NCBI GenBank assembly: GCA_019247335.1
Contig: JAFAPB010000040.1
Coordinates: 1-8,243 of the forward strand
DNA length: 8,243 nucleotides
Direction of reading: 5' to 3'
DNA from: Candidatus Kaiserbacteria bacterium
GTDB lineage: Bacteria; Patescibacteriota; Minisyncoccia; Phycocordibacterales; UBA2100
Shown: positions 1 to 5,466 of the stretch, piece after piece
Numbering within the stretch: position 1 is the stretch's first letter
Layout of the letters: each line of letters begins with the position of its first letter
Translations under genes and position numbers: made by a program
Notes under the pieces: generated by a model
Told to the model about the DNA's origin: nothing
Seen by the model: only the letters and a program-made list of their open reading frames with translations
The model's database searches: none

Positions 1-172
1 CGTCCGCGTCGTAGTGCATGCCGACCGTTCCGCCGTAATAGAGCACGGCGATGCGGAAGACGCCGCGCCGCCTCGCTTTCGCGAGTTGCTCTTGAACTTG
101 TGGCGGTAATTCTTCCGGCACGGCATATGGAATGACCATGCGGGACATTGCTTCGTGGTCTTGATTGCGCAT
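1..172 (-). CDS. Asparaginase-family protein, N-terminal fragment (cut by window edge)
   Basis: This is the first 57 codons of a gene that runs off the left edge. The start ATG (172-170) is supported by GGAGG ending 5 nt upstream and a consensus promoter behind it. Residues 1-38 are polar and charged and begin MRNQDHEAMSRM. A hydrophobic beta-strand followed by a turn comes next, RIAVLYYGGTVGM (about residues 39-51). In bacterial L-asparaginases the corresponding segment is usually 'vxxTGGTIgM', and its second Thr is the nucleophile. Here GGT with that Thr is kept, while the first Thr of TGGT is Tyr. The family hydrolyses asparagine to aspartate and ammonia, or is fused or related to amidotransferase subunit GatD. 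The roughly 38-residue extension before the strand has no recognisable signal peptide, so a cytosolic location is inferred. The rest of the active site lies outside the window, so the exact substrate is open. Confidence 0.66.
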   Translation of the reverse strand, partial: MRNQDHEAMSRMVIPYAVPEELPPQVQEQLAKARRRGVFRIAVLYYGGTVGMHYDAD

Positions 173-177
173 GTTGG

Positions 178-182
178 CCTCC
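178..182 (-). promoter_or_regulatory. Strong Shine-Dalgarno for the asparaginase-like gene
   Basis: On the minus strand GGAGG is followed by CCAAC and then ATG (172-170), an ideal 5-nt spacing. It decides the start codon. It is the only clear Shine-Dalgarno I could find at any gene start in the window. Confidence 0.75.
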
Positions 183-211
183 CAGCCTCTGTGCGTGTTG
201 CGTGAATTCAG

Positions 212-226
212 GAGGACGGAGTCCTC
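212..226 (-). promoter_or_regulatory. 5'-leader hairpin of the asparaginase-like mRNA
   Basis: A perfect inverted repeat (GAGGAC, 3-nt loop TCC, GTCCTC on the minus strand) lies about 12 nt after the -10 box. If transcription starts near 231, the hairpin sits almost at the 5' end of the mRNA and about 30 nt before the Shine-Dalgarno. No T-run follows it, so it is not an intrinsic terminator. A role in protecting the mRNA 5' end or in regulation is inference. Confidence 0.4.
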
Positions 227-237
227 ACCTAGCGGTA

Positions 238-266
238 ATTATATATCAAAATACGAGTTATGTCAA
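238..266 (-). promoter_or_regulatory. Consensus sigma70 promoter (TTGACA-N17-TATAAT) for the asparaginase-like gene
   Basis: On the minus strand TTGACA occupies 266-261 and TATAAT 243-238, separated by exactly 17 bp. All 12 hexamer positions match the housekeeping consensus. The -35 box falls in the last two sense codons of ligA (Leu-Thr), and the ligA stop codon (260-258) lies in the spacer. The predicted transcription start is near position 231, giving a leader of about 60 nt before the ATG at 172. The asparaginase-like gene is therefore probably transcribed on its own rather than only by read-through from ligA. Confidence 0.82.
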
Positions 267-2267
267 TAGCCTTAAAAAGGCTGATTCGCTCAATATTTTG
301 ACGCCCAGCCCGCGCGCTTTGTCGAGCTTCGAACCCGCATCCGAGCCGGCGACGACGTAGGTCGTTTTTTTGGAAACGGAACCGGCGACCTTCGCGCCGA
401 GGGCGCGGACCTTCTCGCCCGCGTCTTCCCTGCTCATTGTCTCGAGCCCGCCTGTGAAGACGAAAGTAGTTCCTGAAAGCGGCAGCGCGCCCGTTTGCTT
501 TTGCGGCTTTTGAATTGAGATGTGTTCGAGCAATCGATCGAGCATCGCGACATTCTTCTTGTCGGCAAACCAATTCGCGACTGATTCTGCGACGATCTCG
601 CCAATGCCGTCGATCTTGAGAAGATCATCTTTTGATGCTTTGCGGAGTTTCGCCATCGAGCCGAAATGATCTGCGAGATCGCGCGCGGTCTCTTCGCCGA
701 CATGGTCGATCGAGAGCGCGGTGAGGAGCCGCGCGAGCGGGACATTCTTTGATGCTTTTTTGATCGCATCGACCGCCTTCTTTGCGGAAATTTCCGCGAA
801 GCCTTCGAGTTCGAGGAAATCCCCTTCTTGCAGCGTGAAAAGATCATCAAAATTCTGGACAAGTCCAGCATCGAGCAGTGCCGCCGTCACCTTCTCGCCG
901 ACGCCGTCGATGTCGAGCGCATGGCGGGAGACGAAATGTTCCCACACGCGGCGCACGCGTTCGGGTGATTCGCGATTGACGCAGCGCCACGCAGCCTGAC
1001 CGGGCACGCGCTCGATCTTGCCATCGCCGCCGCAAGCGGCGACCTTCGTTGGCCATTTGAAGGGCTTTGCATTTTTGGGGCGCAATTCTTTGACCACTTT
1101 CACGATGTCGGGAATCACGTCCCCCGCTTTCTGAATGATGACGGTGTCGCCGATGCGGACGTCGAGACGCTTGATCTCATCTTCGTTGTGCAGGGTCGCA
1201 CGCGAGACAGTCGAGCCGGCGACCAAGACCGGCCTCAGATGCGCGACGGGCGTGATGACGCCCGTGCGGCCCACCTGAAATGCGATGTCTTCAAGGATCG
1301 TCGTCGCTTCTTCAGCCGGAAATTTGAAAGCGATCGCAAAGCGCGGCGCCTTGCCGGTGTAACCGAGCGTTTCCTCATATTCACGCTCGTTCACCTTCAC
1401 GACGATGCCGTCGATCCAATATTCCTGCTTACGCCCTTTTTCCTTCCACATTTCCCAGTAGTCGATGGTCTCGTCGATAGTTTCCGCGCGTTTGTGATGC
1501 GGATTGACCTTGAAGCCGAGCTCGCGCAGATATTCAAGCTCCTCTTCTTGCGTCTTAGGGAATTTCTCCGAGGTGCGCGCCACGTCGTAGATGAAACAAT
1601 CGAGATTGCGCGAAGCCGTGATCTTGGGGTCGAGCTGGCGGATCGAGCCCGCCGCGACGTTGCGGGGGTTTGCATACAAAGGTTCTCCTTTTTTCGCGCG
1701 CTCTTTGTTGATCTTCTCGAGATTTTTGGCGCTCATCCACACTTCCCCTTCGACGATGACATCGATCGGGCGCGAGAGCGCGAGCGGGACGGATTCGATC
1801 GTACGCACATTCTGCGTAACGTCCTCGCCGACTTCGCCGTCGCCGCGCGTCGCGGCGGTCTTCAAAAGGCCCTTCTCGTATTCAAAGACGATCTTAAGGC
1901 CGTCGATCTTGAGCTCCGTCGAATAGCTCGGCTGTACGTCGCCGAATTTCGGTTTCAGCAATTTCTTGATGCGCGCGTCGAATTCGCGCATCTCTTCCGG
2001 CGTGAAGGCGTCGTTGAAGGACCACTGCGCGACCTTGTGCTTCACCTTGGAGAATTGCGGCAGCGCAGTGCCCGCGACGCGCTGCGTCGGCGAATCCGGC
2101 GCGATGATCGACGGGTATTCCGTTTCGATCGCGGCAAGCTCCCGCATAAGAGAGTCGCGCGCCGCCTCGGGGATCTCTTCCCTGTCGTAGACGTGGTAGA
2201 GGCGGCGGTAGTGATTGATCGTGTCCTTAAGAGACGTATAGCGCTCCTCAATATCCTTCGGAATCAT
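258..2267 (-). CDS. ligA: NAD-dependent DNA ligase LigA with degenerate zinc finger
   Basis: The 669-aa product has the usual length and full domain order of bacterial LigA, which seals nicks during replication and repair using NAD+. Domain Ia is about 1-70. The adenylation domain carries the catalytic Lys120 in KIDG (120-123), TRGDG (140-144), VEGEV (172-176) and WIDGIVVKV (284-292). The OB fold includes VGRTG (332-336) and the ATLHNEDEI segment (357-365). Helix-hairpin-helix repeats follow at about 445-575 and a BRCT domain at about 593-669. Two oddities are visible. Only two zinc-finger cysteines remain (Cys412, Cys429), with Val409 and Ser434 where Cys is usual. Domain Ia reads EIPEAARD (31-38) where E. 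coli has EIPDAEYD. The start ATG (2267) lacks a Shine-Dalgarno and lies 39 nt after the last minor pilin gene. The reading frame is intact and the adenylation motifs are complete, so the enzyme is probably active. Confidence 0.97.
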   Translation of the reverse strand: MIPKDIEERYTSLKDTINHYRRLYHVYDREEIPEAARDSLMRELAAIETEYPSIIAPDSPTQRVAGTALPQFSKVKHKVAQWSFNDAFTPEEMREFDARIKKLLKPKFGDVQPSYSTELKIDGLKIVFEYEKGLLKTAATRGDGEVGEDVTQNVRTIESVPLALSRPIDVIVEGEVWMSAKNLEKINKERAKKGEPLYANPRNVAAGSIRQLDPKITASRNLDCFIYDVARTSEKFPKTQEEELEYLRELGFKVNPHHKRAETIDETIDYWEMWKEKGRKQEYWIDGIVVKVNEREYEETLGYTGKAPRFAIAFKFPAEEATTILEDIAFQVGRTGVITPVAHLRPVLVAGSTVSRATLHNEDEIKRLDVRIGDTVIIQKAGDVIPDIVKVVKELRPKNAKPFKWPTKVAACGGDGKIERVPGQAAWRCVNRESPERVRRVWEHFVSRHALDIDGVGEKVTAALLDAGLVQNFDDLFTLQEGDFLELEGFAEISAKKAVDAIKKASKNVPLARLLTALSIDHVGEETARDLADHFGSMAKLRKASKDDLLKIDGIGEIVAESVANWFADKKNVAMLDRLLEHISIQKPQKQTGALPLSGTTFVFTGGLETMSREDAGEKVRALGAKVAGSVSKKTTYVVAGSDAGSKLDKARGLGVKILSESAFLRLLT

Positions 2268-2279
2268 ACGGGCAGCTTA

Positions 2280-2299
2280 CAGCGCGAGCGCTCGCGCTG
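2280..2299. repeat. 20-bp perfect palindrome just upstream of ligA
   Basis: CAGCGCGAGC is followed directly by its own reverse complement. The palindrome lies in the 39-nt gap between the PilX-like gene and ligA, ending 12 nt before the ligA ATG, where a Shine-Dalgarno would be expected. As RNA it can form an 8-bp GC-rich stem with a 4-nt loop. A competing pairing exists between GGCAGC (2271-2276) and GCTGCC (2296-2301). No T-run follows on either strand, so a classical terminator is unlikely. An operator, a translation-limiting hairpin or a weak terminator are all possible. Confidence 0.6.
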
Positions 2300-2306
2300 C
2301 CACTCT

Positions 2307-2828
2307 TTAGTAGTGCAATTCCACTGAGCGTTGCAGCGCGCGCACGCTCGTGTCGACCGCACCGCAGGAGGTCGAGTAGCCGTCGGCGTGGATCACCGTG
2401 TATGGGCTCGAGGGATTTTTGGCGACGGTGACCTGCACGCAGTTCGGCACCCCGACGATCGGCGCGATTTGGTTGGCCGTGAAGAGATCCAGCTGGAAGG
2501 TCGAAGTCGCCGCATTCGCCGCGGCAGTGACGCTTGTCGTGACGGTCGAGCCGTCGCAGACGATCGTGCTGGCGCCCGCGGATTGCGTCGAGGTCGCAAA
2601 CGCATGGAAGCGGATGTCGTAGTAGAGCGCGCACTCCGCGCCGGTATCGGCGGCGTAAAAAGCGAATTGCGAATCGCGGCCGATCGATGAGAGTGTGACC
2701 TGCTTCTGCGCGATCGCGAAGATCGAGGAGCCAAGCATGAGCACGATCGAAGCAACGAGCGCCGCAAGCAGCAGCGTGAATCCGCGCTTATCCTTTCGTA
2801 TGAGTGCGATGAATTTCGATATATCCAT
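2307..2828 (-). CDS. PilX/GspK-like minor pilin
   Basis: This 173-aa type IV pilin-like protein has a 16-residue basic leader (MDISKFIALIRKDKRG) and a predicted PilD cleavage site G16|F17. A hydrophobic helix follows, FTLLLAALVASIVL (17-30). The fifth residue after cleavage is Leu (Leu21), whereas the other four pilins here have Glu. Loss of Glu5 is known for GspK-type tip pseudopilins, which supports a tip role. The conserved-looking stretch DSQFAFYAADTGAEC (52-66) follows the helix. Four cysteines (66, 91, 130, 155) could form two disulfides outside the membrane. The start ATG at 2828 lies 2 nt after the preceding gene's stop. A longer reading from 2918 is possible but would run back into that gene. 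It is last in the minor-pilin run, the usual place of PilX/GspK. Assignment to PilX rather than GspK is not secure. Confidence 0.78.
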   Translation of the reverse strand: MDISKFIALIRKDKRGFTLLLAALVASIVLMLGSSIFAIAQKQVTLSSIGRDSQFAFYAADTGAECALYYDIRFHAFATSTQSAGASTIVCDGSTVTTSVTAAANAATSTFQLDLFTANQIAPIVGVPNCVQVTVAKNPSSPYTVIHADGYSTSCGAVDTSVRALQRSVELHY

Positions 2829-2830
2829 AA

Positions 2831-3412
2831 TTAATCCGCAGCGGCGCCGTCGTTTACCCACCGATACATGTTTTCGTAAATAGTGAACGACCGCCGCTGG
2901 CTGCCGCGCGTGATCCAAGTGACGGTGACCGCGACGCGGATCTCATCGTGCCCGCCGTTCACGCCTGCGGGTCCTGCGTAGGTCGCGGTGAGCGTGCGCG
3001 TGAAATTCGTGTTCGTCCAATTCGGATCGCGCGACTGGTTGCTGCGGTCGCCGTCGGCGTAGCCATAGAGGGTCCCGTCGGTCTGCAAGGGCGGGCAGGG
3101 ATTGGTCGCACAGGTCTGGATCGCATCGGAAGCCAGGGTCTCGCGCGCATCGATCGTGAAGTCCTGCCCGATGGGGATGCCCGCGAGGAGTCCCACGCCC
3201 GCGTTGTTGAGCGCGTTGGCAAGAATGTTGCCGTCGCGGACGGCGCGCACCGCTTCGATCCCCTCTTGCGCGAGATTGAAGGCGGTCACCTGATCGCGCG
3301 CGTAATACGCGGAGGAGAGCGATTGCGCGACGAGCGACATGGGCGCGACGATCGCGACCGCAAGGAGGGAGATCGCGACCAATGTTTCGATGAGCGTGAA
3401 CCCCTTGTTCAT
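2831..3412 (-). CDS. PilV/GspI-like minor pilin
   Basis: The 193-aa product has an extremely short leader (MNKG) and then FTLIETLVAISLLAVAIVAP (5-24), with Glu at position 5 of the mature protein. The following helix includes ARDQVTAFNLAQEGIEAVRAVRD (38-60), which resembles PilV/GspI-type pseudopilins. There it is the amphipathic half of the long N-terminal helix. The C-terminal half is a soluble head with a close cysteine pair (Cys101, Cys106). Its ATG overlaps the stop of the upstream pseudopilin gene (ATGA at 3412-3409), implying translational coupling, and the next gene begins 2 nt after its stop. It probably belongs to the initiation/tip complex of the pilus. The PilV/GspI assignment rests on N-terminal helix style and gene order, not on a database match. 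Confidence 0.85.
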   Translation of the reverse strand: MNKGFTLIETLVAISLLAVAIVAPMSLVAQSLSSAYYARDQVTAFNLAQEGIEAVRAVRDGNILANALNNAGVGLLAGIPIGQDFTIDARETLASDAIQTCATNPCPPLQTDGTLYGYADGDRSNQSRDPNWTNTNFTRTLTATYAGPAGVNGGHDEIRVAVTVTWITRGSQRRSFTIYENMYRWVNDGAAAD

Positions 3413-3978
3413 ATATCAAGTACGCGCTGCACGGCGGTCGATTGCACGTGGAAGGTCGTGCGTACGGTCGCTTTGGCGGCGCCGGCGCTGCCTTTGATGA
3501 CGATCACGACTTTTGGCTGCGTGATGTCGCCCCCGCCGCGCTTCGCGCCGATCACGTAGAACGTTGCCGAATCGATCGTCACTTCCGGCGCGGTGAGCGG
3601 GAGCTCGCCCGCCGTCGAGCCGCTCTCGGATTTCCAGATGCGGCCGTCGTGAAAGTCATAGATCCAGTCGGCGCACGAGCCGGAAGGACAGTACGGCTGA
3701 AAATAAAAGATATTACCGCCGGACGGACAATCGGGGTCGGCGGGGTTCACGCTCCCGCAGCGATAGGTGCCACCTTCGCGGATGGAGCGCACCATGCCGT
3801 CGACGGCGATGTTCAGGTTGTTAATGACCGATTGCAGCGCCTGTGCTTTACGGTTTGCGTCGACGAGCGAGAGGAGCGCGGAGATCGCGACCAACATGAC
3901 GATCGAGAAGAGCGCGACCGCAACGATCATCTCGACGAGCGTGAATCCTCTTTCTGATCGGCGCGGTGTGATAGGCAT
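3409..3978 (-). CDS. PilW/GspJ-like minor pilin
   Basis: The 189-aa prepilin has an 11-residue basic leader (MPITPRRSERG) and then FTLVEMIVAVALFSIVMLVA (12-31), with mature Glu5. The helix continues as SLVDANRKAQALQSVINNLN (37-56). RSIREGGTYRC (64-74) begins the head domain, a layout typical of PilW/GspJ-type pseudopilins. The head has four cysteines (74, 84, 97, 102) in two close pairs, and the rest is rich in beta-forming residues. The gene starts 1 nt after the stop of the GspH-like gene and its own stop (TGA) overlaps the next ATG by 4 nt, so it sits inside a tightly coupled operon. No Shine-Dalgarno is seen, so its translation may depend on ribosomes arriving from upstream. The exact subfamily is inferred from helix style and order. 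Confidence 0.85.
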   Translation of the reverse strand: MPITPRRSERGFTLVEMIVAVALFSIVMLVAISALLSLVDANRKAQALQSVINNLNIAVDGMVRSIREGGTYRCGSVNPADPDCPSGGNIFYFQPYCPSGSCADWIYDFHDGRIWKSESGSTAGELPLTAPEVTIDSATFYVIGAKRGGGDITQPKVVIVIKGSAGAAKATVRTTFHVQSTAVQRVLDI

Positions 3979-3979
3979 A

Positions 3980-4618
3980 TTATTGAACGGCTATCTGGCC
4001 ATTTACCTCGACGACGACGGAACGCGTGTCGCCGCGCGCGGATTGCAAAATAATGCGGCCGGTCTCGTTGATGCCAGGGAGCCATGAGGCGCGGATGAAC
4101 GCATCAGGCTCGGGACGCTGGAAGGTAATGTCGAGCGAGCCCGAGGTCGGCGCCGATACACAGCTCTCGCTGCCGCCTGCGGGTGTCGCGCACAGCTGCG
4201 CGATCGTGTAGCCGCTTCGGATCGTATTGTCGAGCACGAGCTCGCAATTGGAGCCGGGCGTCGGACAATCATACACGCCATTGATCGGCGGGAGCACGTC
4301 GGCGAAAAGAACATACGTATTCCGATTCGAAGTATCGAAATGCACGCCGTATGCGCCGGCGAACACGCCCGTCGCGAAGCGCTCGACGGAAATGCCGTAG
4401 ACCTGCGCCTGACGGATCGAGAGGCCGATATCGTATGCGAGATTTTGCAGCTCCACCTTGCCGCTGAAGAGCGAATTATTGGAGAGAATAAGGCCGGAGA
4501 TCAAGACCATGATCGCCATCACGGTGATGAGCTCGATCAACGTAAACCCCGCCTGCGCGGGAAGGCCGCGCGTCAGAGCGGTATCGGGAGCGGGATGTAG
4601 TAGAGCGCGGCGATCCAT
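3980..4618 (-). CDS. GspH/FimT-like pseudopilin
   Basis: The 212-aa product has the prepilin motif AG|FTLIELITVMAIMVLISGLI (cleavage after Gly24). The stretch LAYDIGLSIRQAQVYGISVE (60-79) and AYGVHF (89-94) follow, which are hallmarks of the GspH/FimT family. The head carries two cysteine pairs (118/125, 143/153). The start is uncertain. There is no ATG, GTG or TTG between the pilD stop (4575-4573) and the prepilin motif, so translation must begin inside pilD. I chose ATG 4618, giving a 24-residue leader and a 46-nt overlap. ATG 4630 would give a 28-residue leader. This leader is much longer than the other prepilins' leaders and lacks a basic residue next to the cleavage site. The long open frame continuing to 5011 is only the shadow of pilD. 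As the first pseudopilin after the peptidase gene, it probably acts in pilus initiation. Confidence 0.85.
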   Translation of the reverse strand: MDRRALLHPAPDTALTRGLPAQAGFTLIELITVMAIMVLISGLILSNNSLFSGKVELQNLAYDIGLSIRQAQVYGISVERFATGVFAGAYGVHFDTSNRNTYVLFADVLPPINGVYDCPTPGSNCELVLDNTIRSGYTIAQLCATPAGGSESCVSAPTSGSLDITFQRPEPDAFIRASWLPGINETGRIILQSARGDTRSVVVEVNGQIAVQ

Positions 4619-5400
4619 AACAAACAGCATGAAGCGATCAAAAACGGCCCGAATGGGACTTCGCTTTTCATTGTATATGACGAGGGAGAAGCGGCGCGCA
4701 CTATCCCCGCTTTCTTGAGCAAGCGGCGTATCGCCGGAAGAGGAATAAGAATACCGAGCGCGATAACGGCGCCGATCACGAACGCGAAGAAAACCGCGGT
4801 AACGCCATAGACGGGGCCCAAGAGCCAGCCGATCGCGAGACCGAGCTTTGCGTCGCCCAACCCCATCCATGTGCCGCGCGAGATGAGCCAGAGGATAAAG
4901 AGCGGCTGGCTCGCGATCGGGCCGGCGAGAAAAAGAAAAAGGTACGAGCCGTCGGGAGTTCGCATAAAGAACGCTGCGATGAGCGCCGCGAGCGCTGATA
5001 CGTACACCCATTCATCCGGAATGATCGTGTGGCGGATGTCGTAGACAGCGATCGCGATGAAAAGCGCGACGAGCGCGCACGAGAGCGTCGCCACGATGAC
5101 GCCGGTGAGCACATTGCCCGCATGCAGATACGAGGCGGGCGCGATGAGCGCGAAGAGGACCGCCGTTGCTATTTCGACGAGCGGATATTGGATCGAGATC
5201 CTGCTTTCGCAATATCGGCACCGGCCGCGCAGGGAGAAAAACGAGAGGATGGGCACGAGGTCATACCACGCGAGCTGCGCCCCGCAGGAGAGGCAGCCGC
5301 TTCTGCCCGAGAGCGTCCTCGTGCCGCGCCGGATGATAGCGACGTTGAGAAAGCTTCCGATGATAAGACCGAAGAGTCCAAGGATGATCGCGAGAGCCAT
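4573..5400 (-). CDS. pilD: Type IV prepilin leader peptidase PilD
   Basis: This 275-aa polytopic membrane aspartic protease cleaves prepilins after the conserved Gly, and usually N-methylates the new N-terminal residue. Near the N-terminus GLIIGSFLNVAIIR (11-24) is followed by the cytoplasmic zinc-binding tetrad Cys36-x2-Cys39 and Cys61-x2-Cys64, with a WYDLVPILSFF segment between. The two catalytic Asp are in VYDIRHTIIPD (Asp121) and the GxGD motif MGLGD (Asp183). The C-terminal EVPFGPFL (247-254) is typical. Start ATG 5400 is preferred: an in-frame ATG at 5448 exists but lies in the terminator hairpin and would add residues encoded by it. The gene follows the pilin terminator, so it is read by read-through or from a weak unseen promoter. 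Its 3' end overlaps the GspH-like gene. All five pilin-like proteins encoded nearby are its probable substrates. Confidence 0.95.
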   Translation of the reverse strand: MALAIILGLFGLIIGSFLNVAIIRRGTRTLSGRSGCLSCGAQLAWYDLVPILSFFSLRGRCRYCESRISIQYPLVEIATAVLFALIAPASYLHAGNVLTGVIVATLSCALVALFIAIAVYDIRHTIIPDEWVYVSALAALIAAFFMRTPDGSYLFLFLAGPIASQPLFILWLISRGTWMGLGDAKLGLAIGWLLGPVYGVTAVFFAFVIGAVIALGILIPLPAIRRLLKKAGIVRAASPSSYTMKSEVPFGPFLIASCCLLWIAALYYIPLPIPL

Positions 5401-5414
5401 CGCGCAAAGTATGG

Positions 5415-5449
5415 CATGAAAAACGCCCCGGAAAGGGGCGTTTTTCATG
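5415..5449 (-). terminator. Intrinsic terminator after the major pilin gene
   Basis: A perfect 15-bp inverted repeat (5415-5429 and 5435-5449) has a 5-nt loop. Its core is CGCCCC/GGGGCG and a run of five T follows on the minus strand. Because the A/T tracts are part of the repeat, it can also act on the plus strand. It begins 17 nt after the pilin stop codon and ends 14 nt before the pilD ATG. It separates abundant pilin mRNA from the downstream pilD and minor-pilin genes, and partial read-through would give the low level they need. Confidence 0.9.
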
Positions 5450-5466
5450 TCTGAAGCGATGGTTGC

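Noticed and set aside
358..382. T-run with a flanking short inverted repeat that looks like a terminator
   Set aside because: It is inside the conserved ligA BRCT coding sequence (KKTTYVVAG codons), and the repeat is short and weak.
1188..2327. 379-codon open frame on the plus strand opposite ligA
   Set aside because: Its sequence is a low-complexity Arg/Asp/Phe-rich translation of the antisense of a firmly identified ligA in GC-rich DNA, with no recognisable motif.
2829..2918. Upstream start (2918) for the PilX-like gene
   Set aside because: It would overlap the preceding minor pilin gene by nearly 90 nt and give a leader far too long; ATG 2828 follows the upstream stop by 2 nt.
4619..5011. 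Long N-terminal extension of the GspH-like gene
   Set aside because: The extension is an out-of-frame reading of pilD, Arg-rich and without homology, and a prepilin leader must be short.
5401..5448. Upstream ATG (5448) for pilD
   Set aside because: The extra 16 codons are encoded largely by the intrinsic terminator, and the conserved membrane start of PilD begins at the ATG at 5400.
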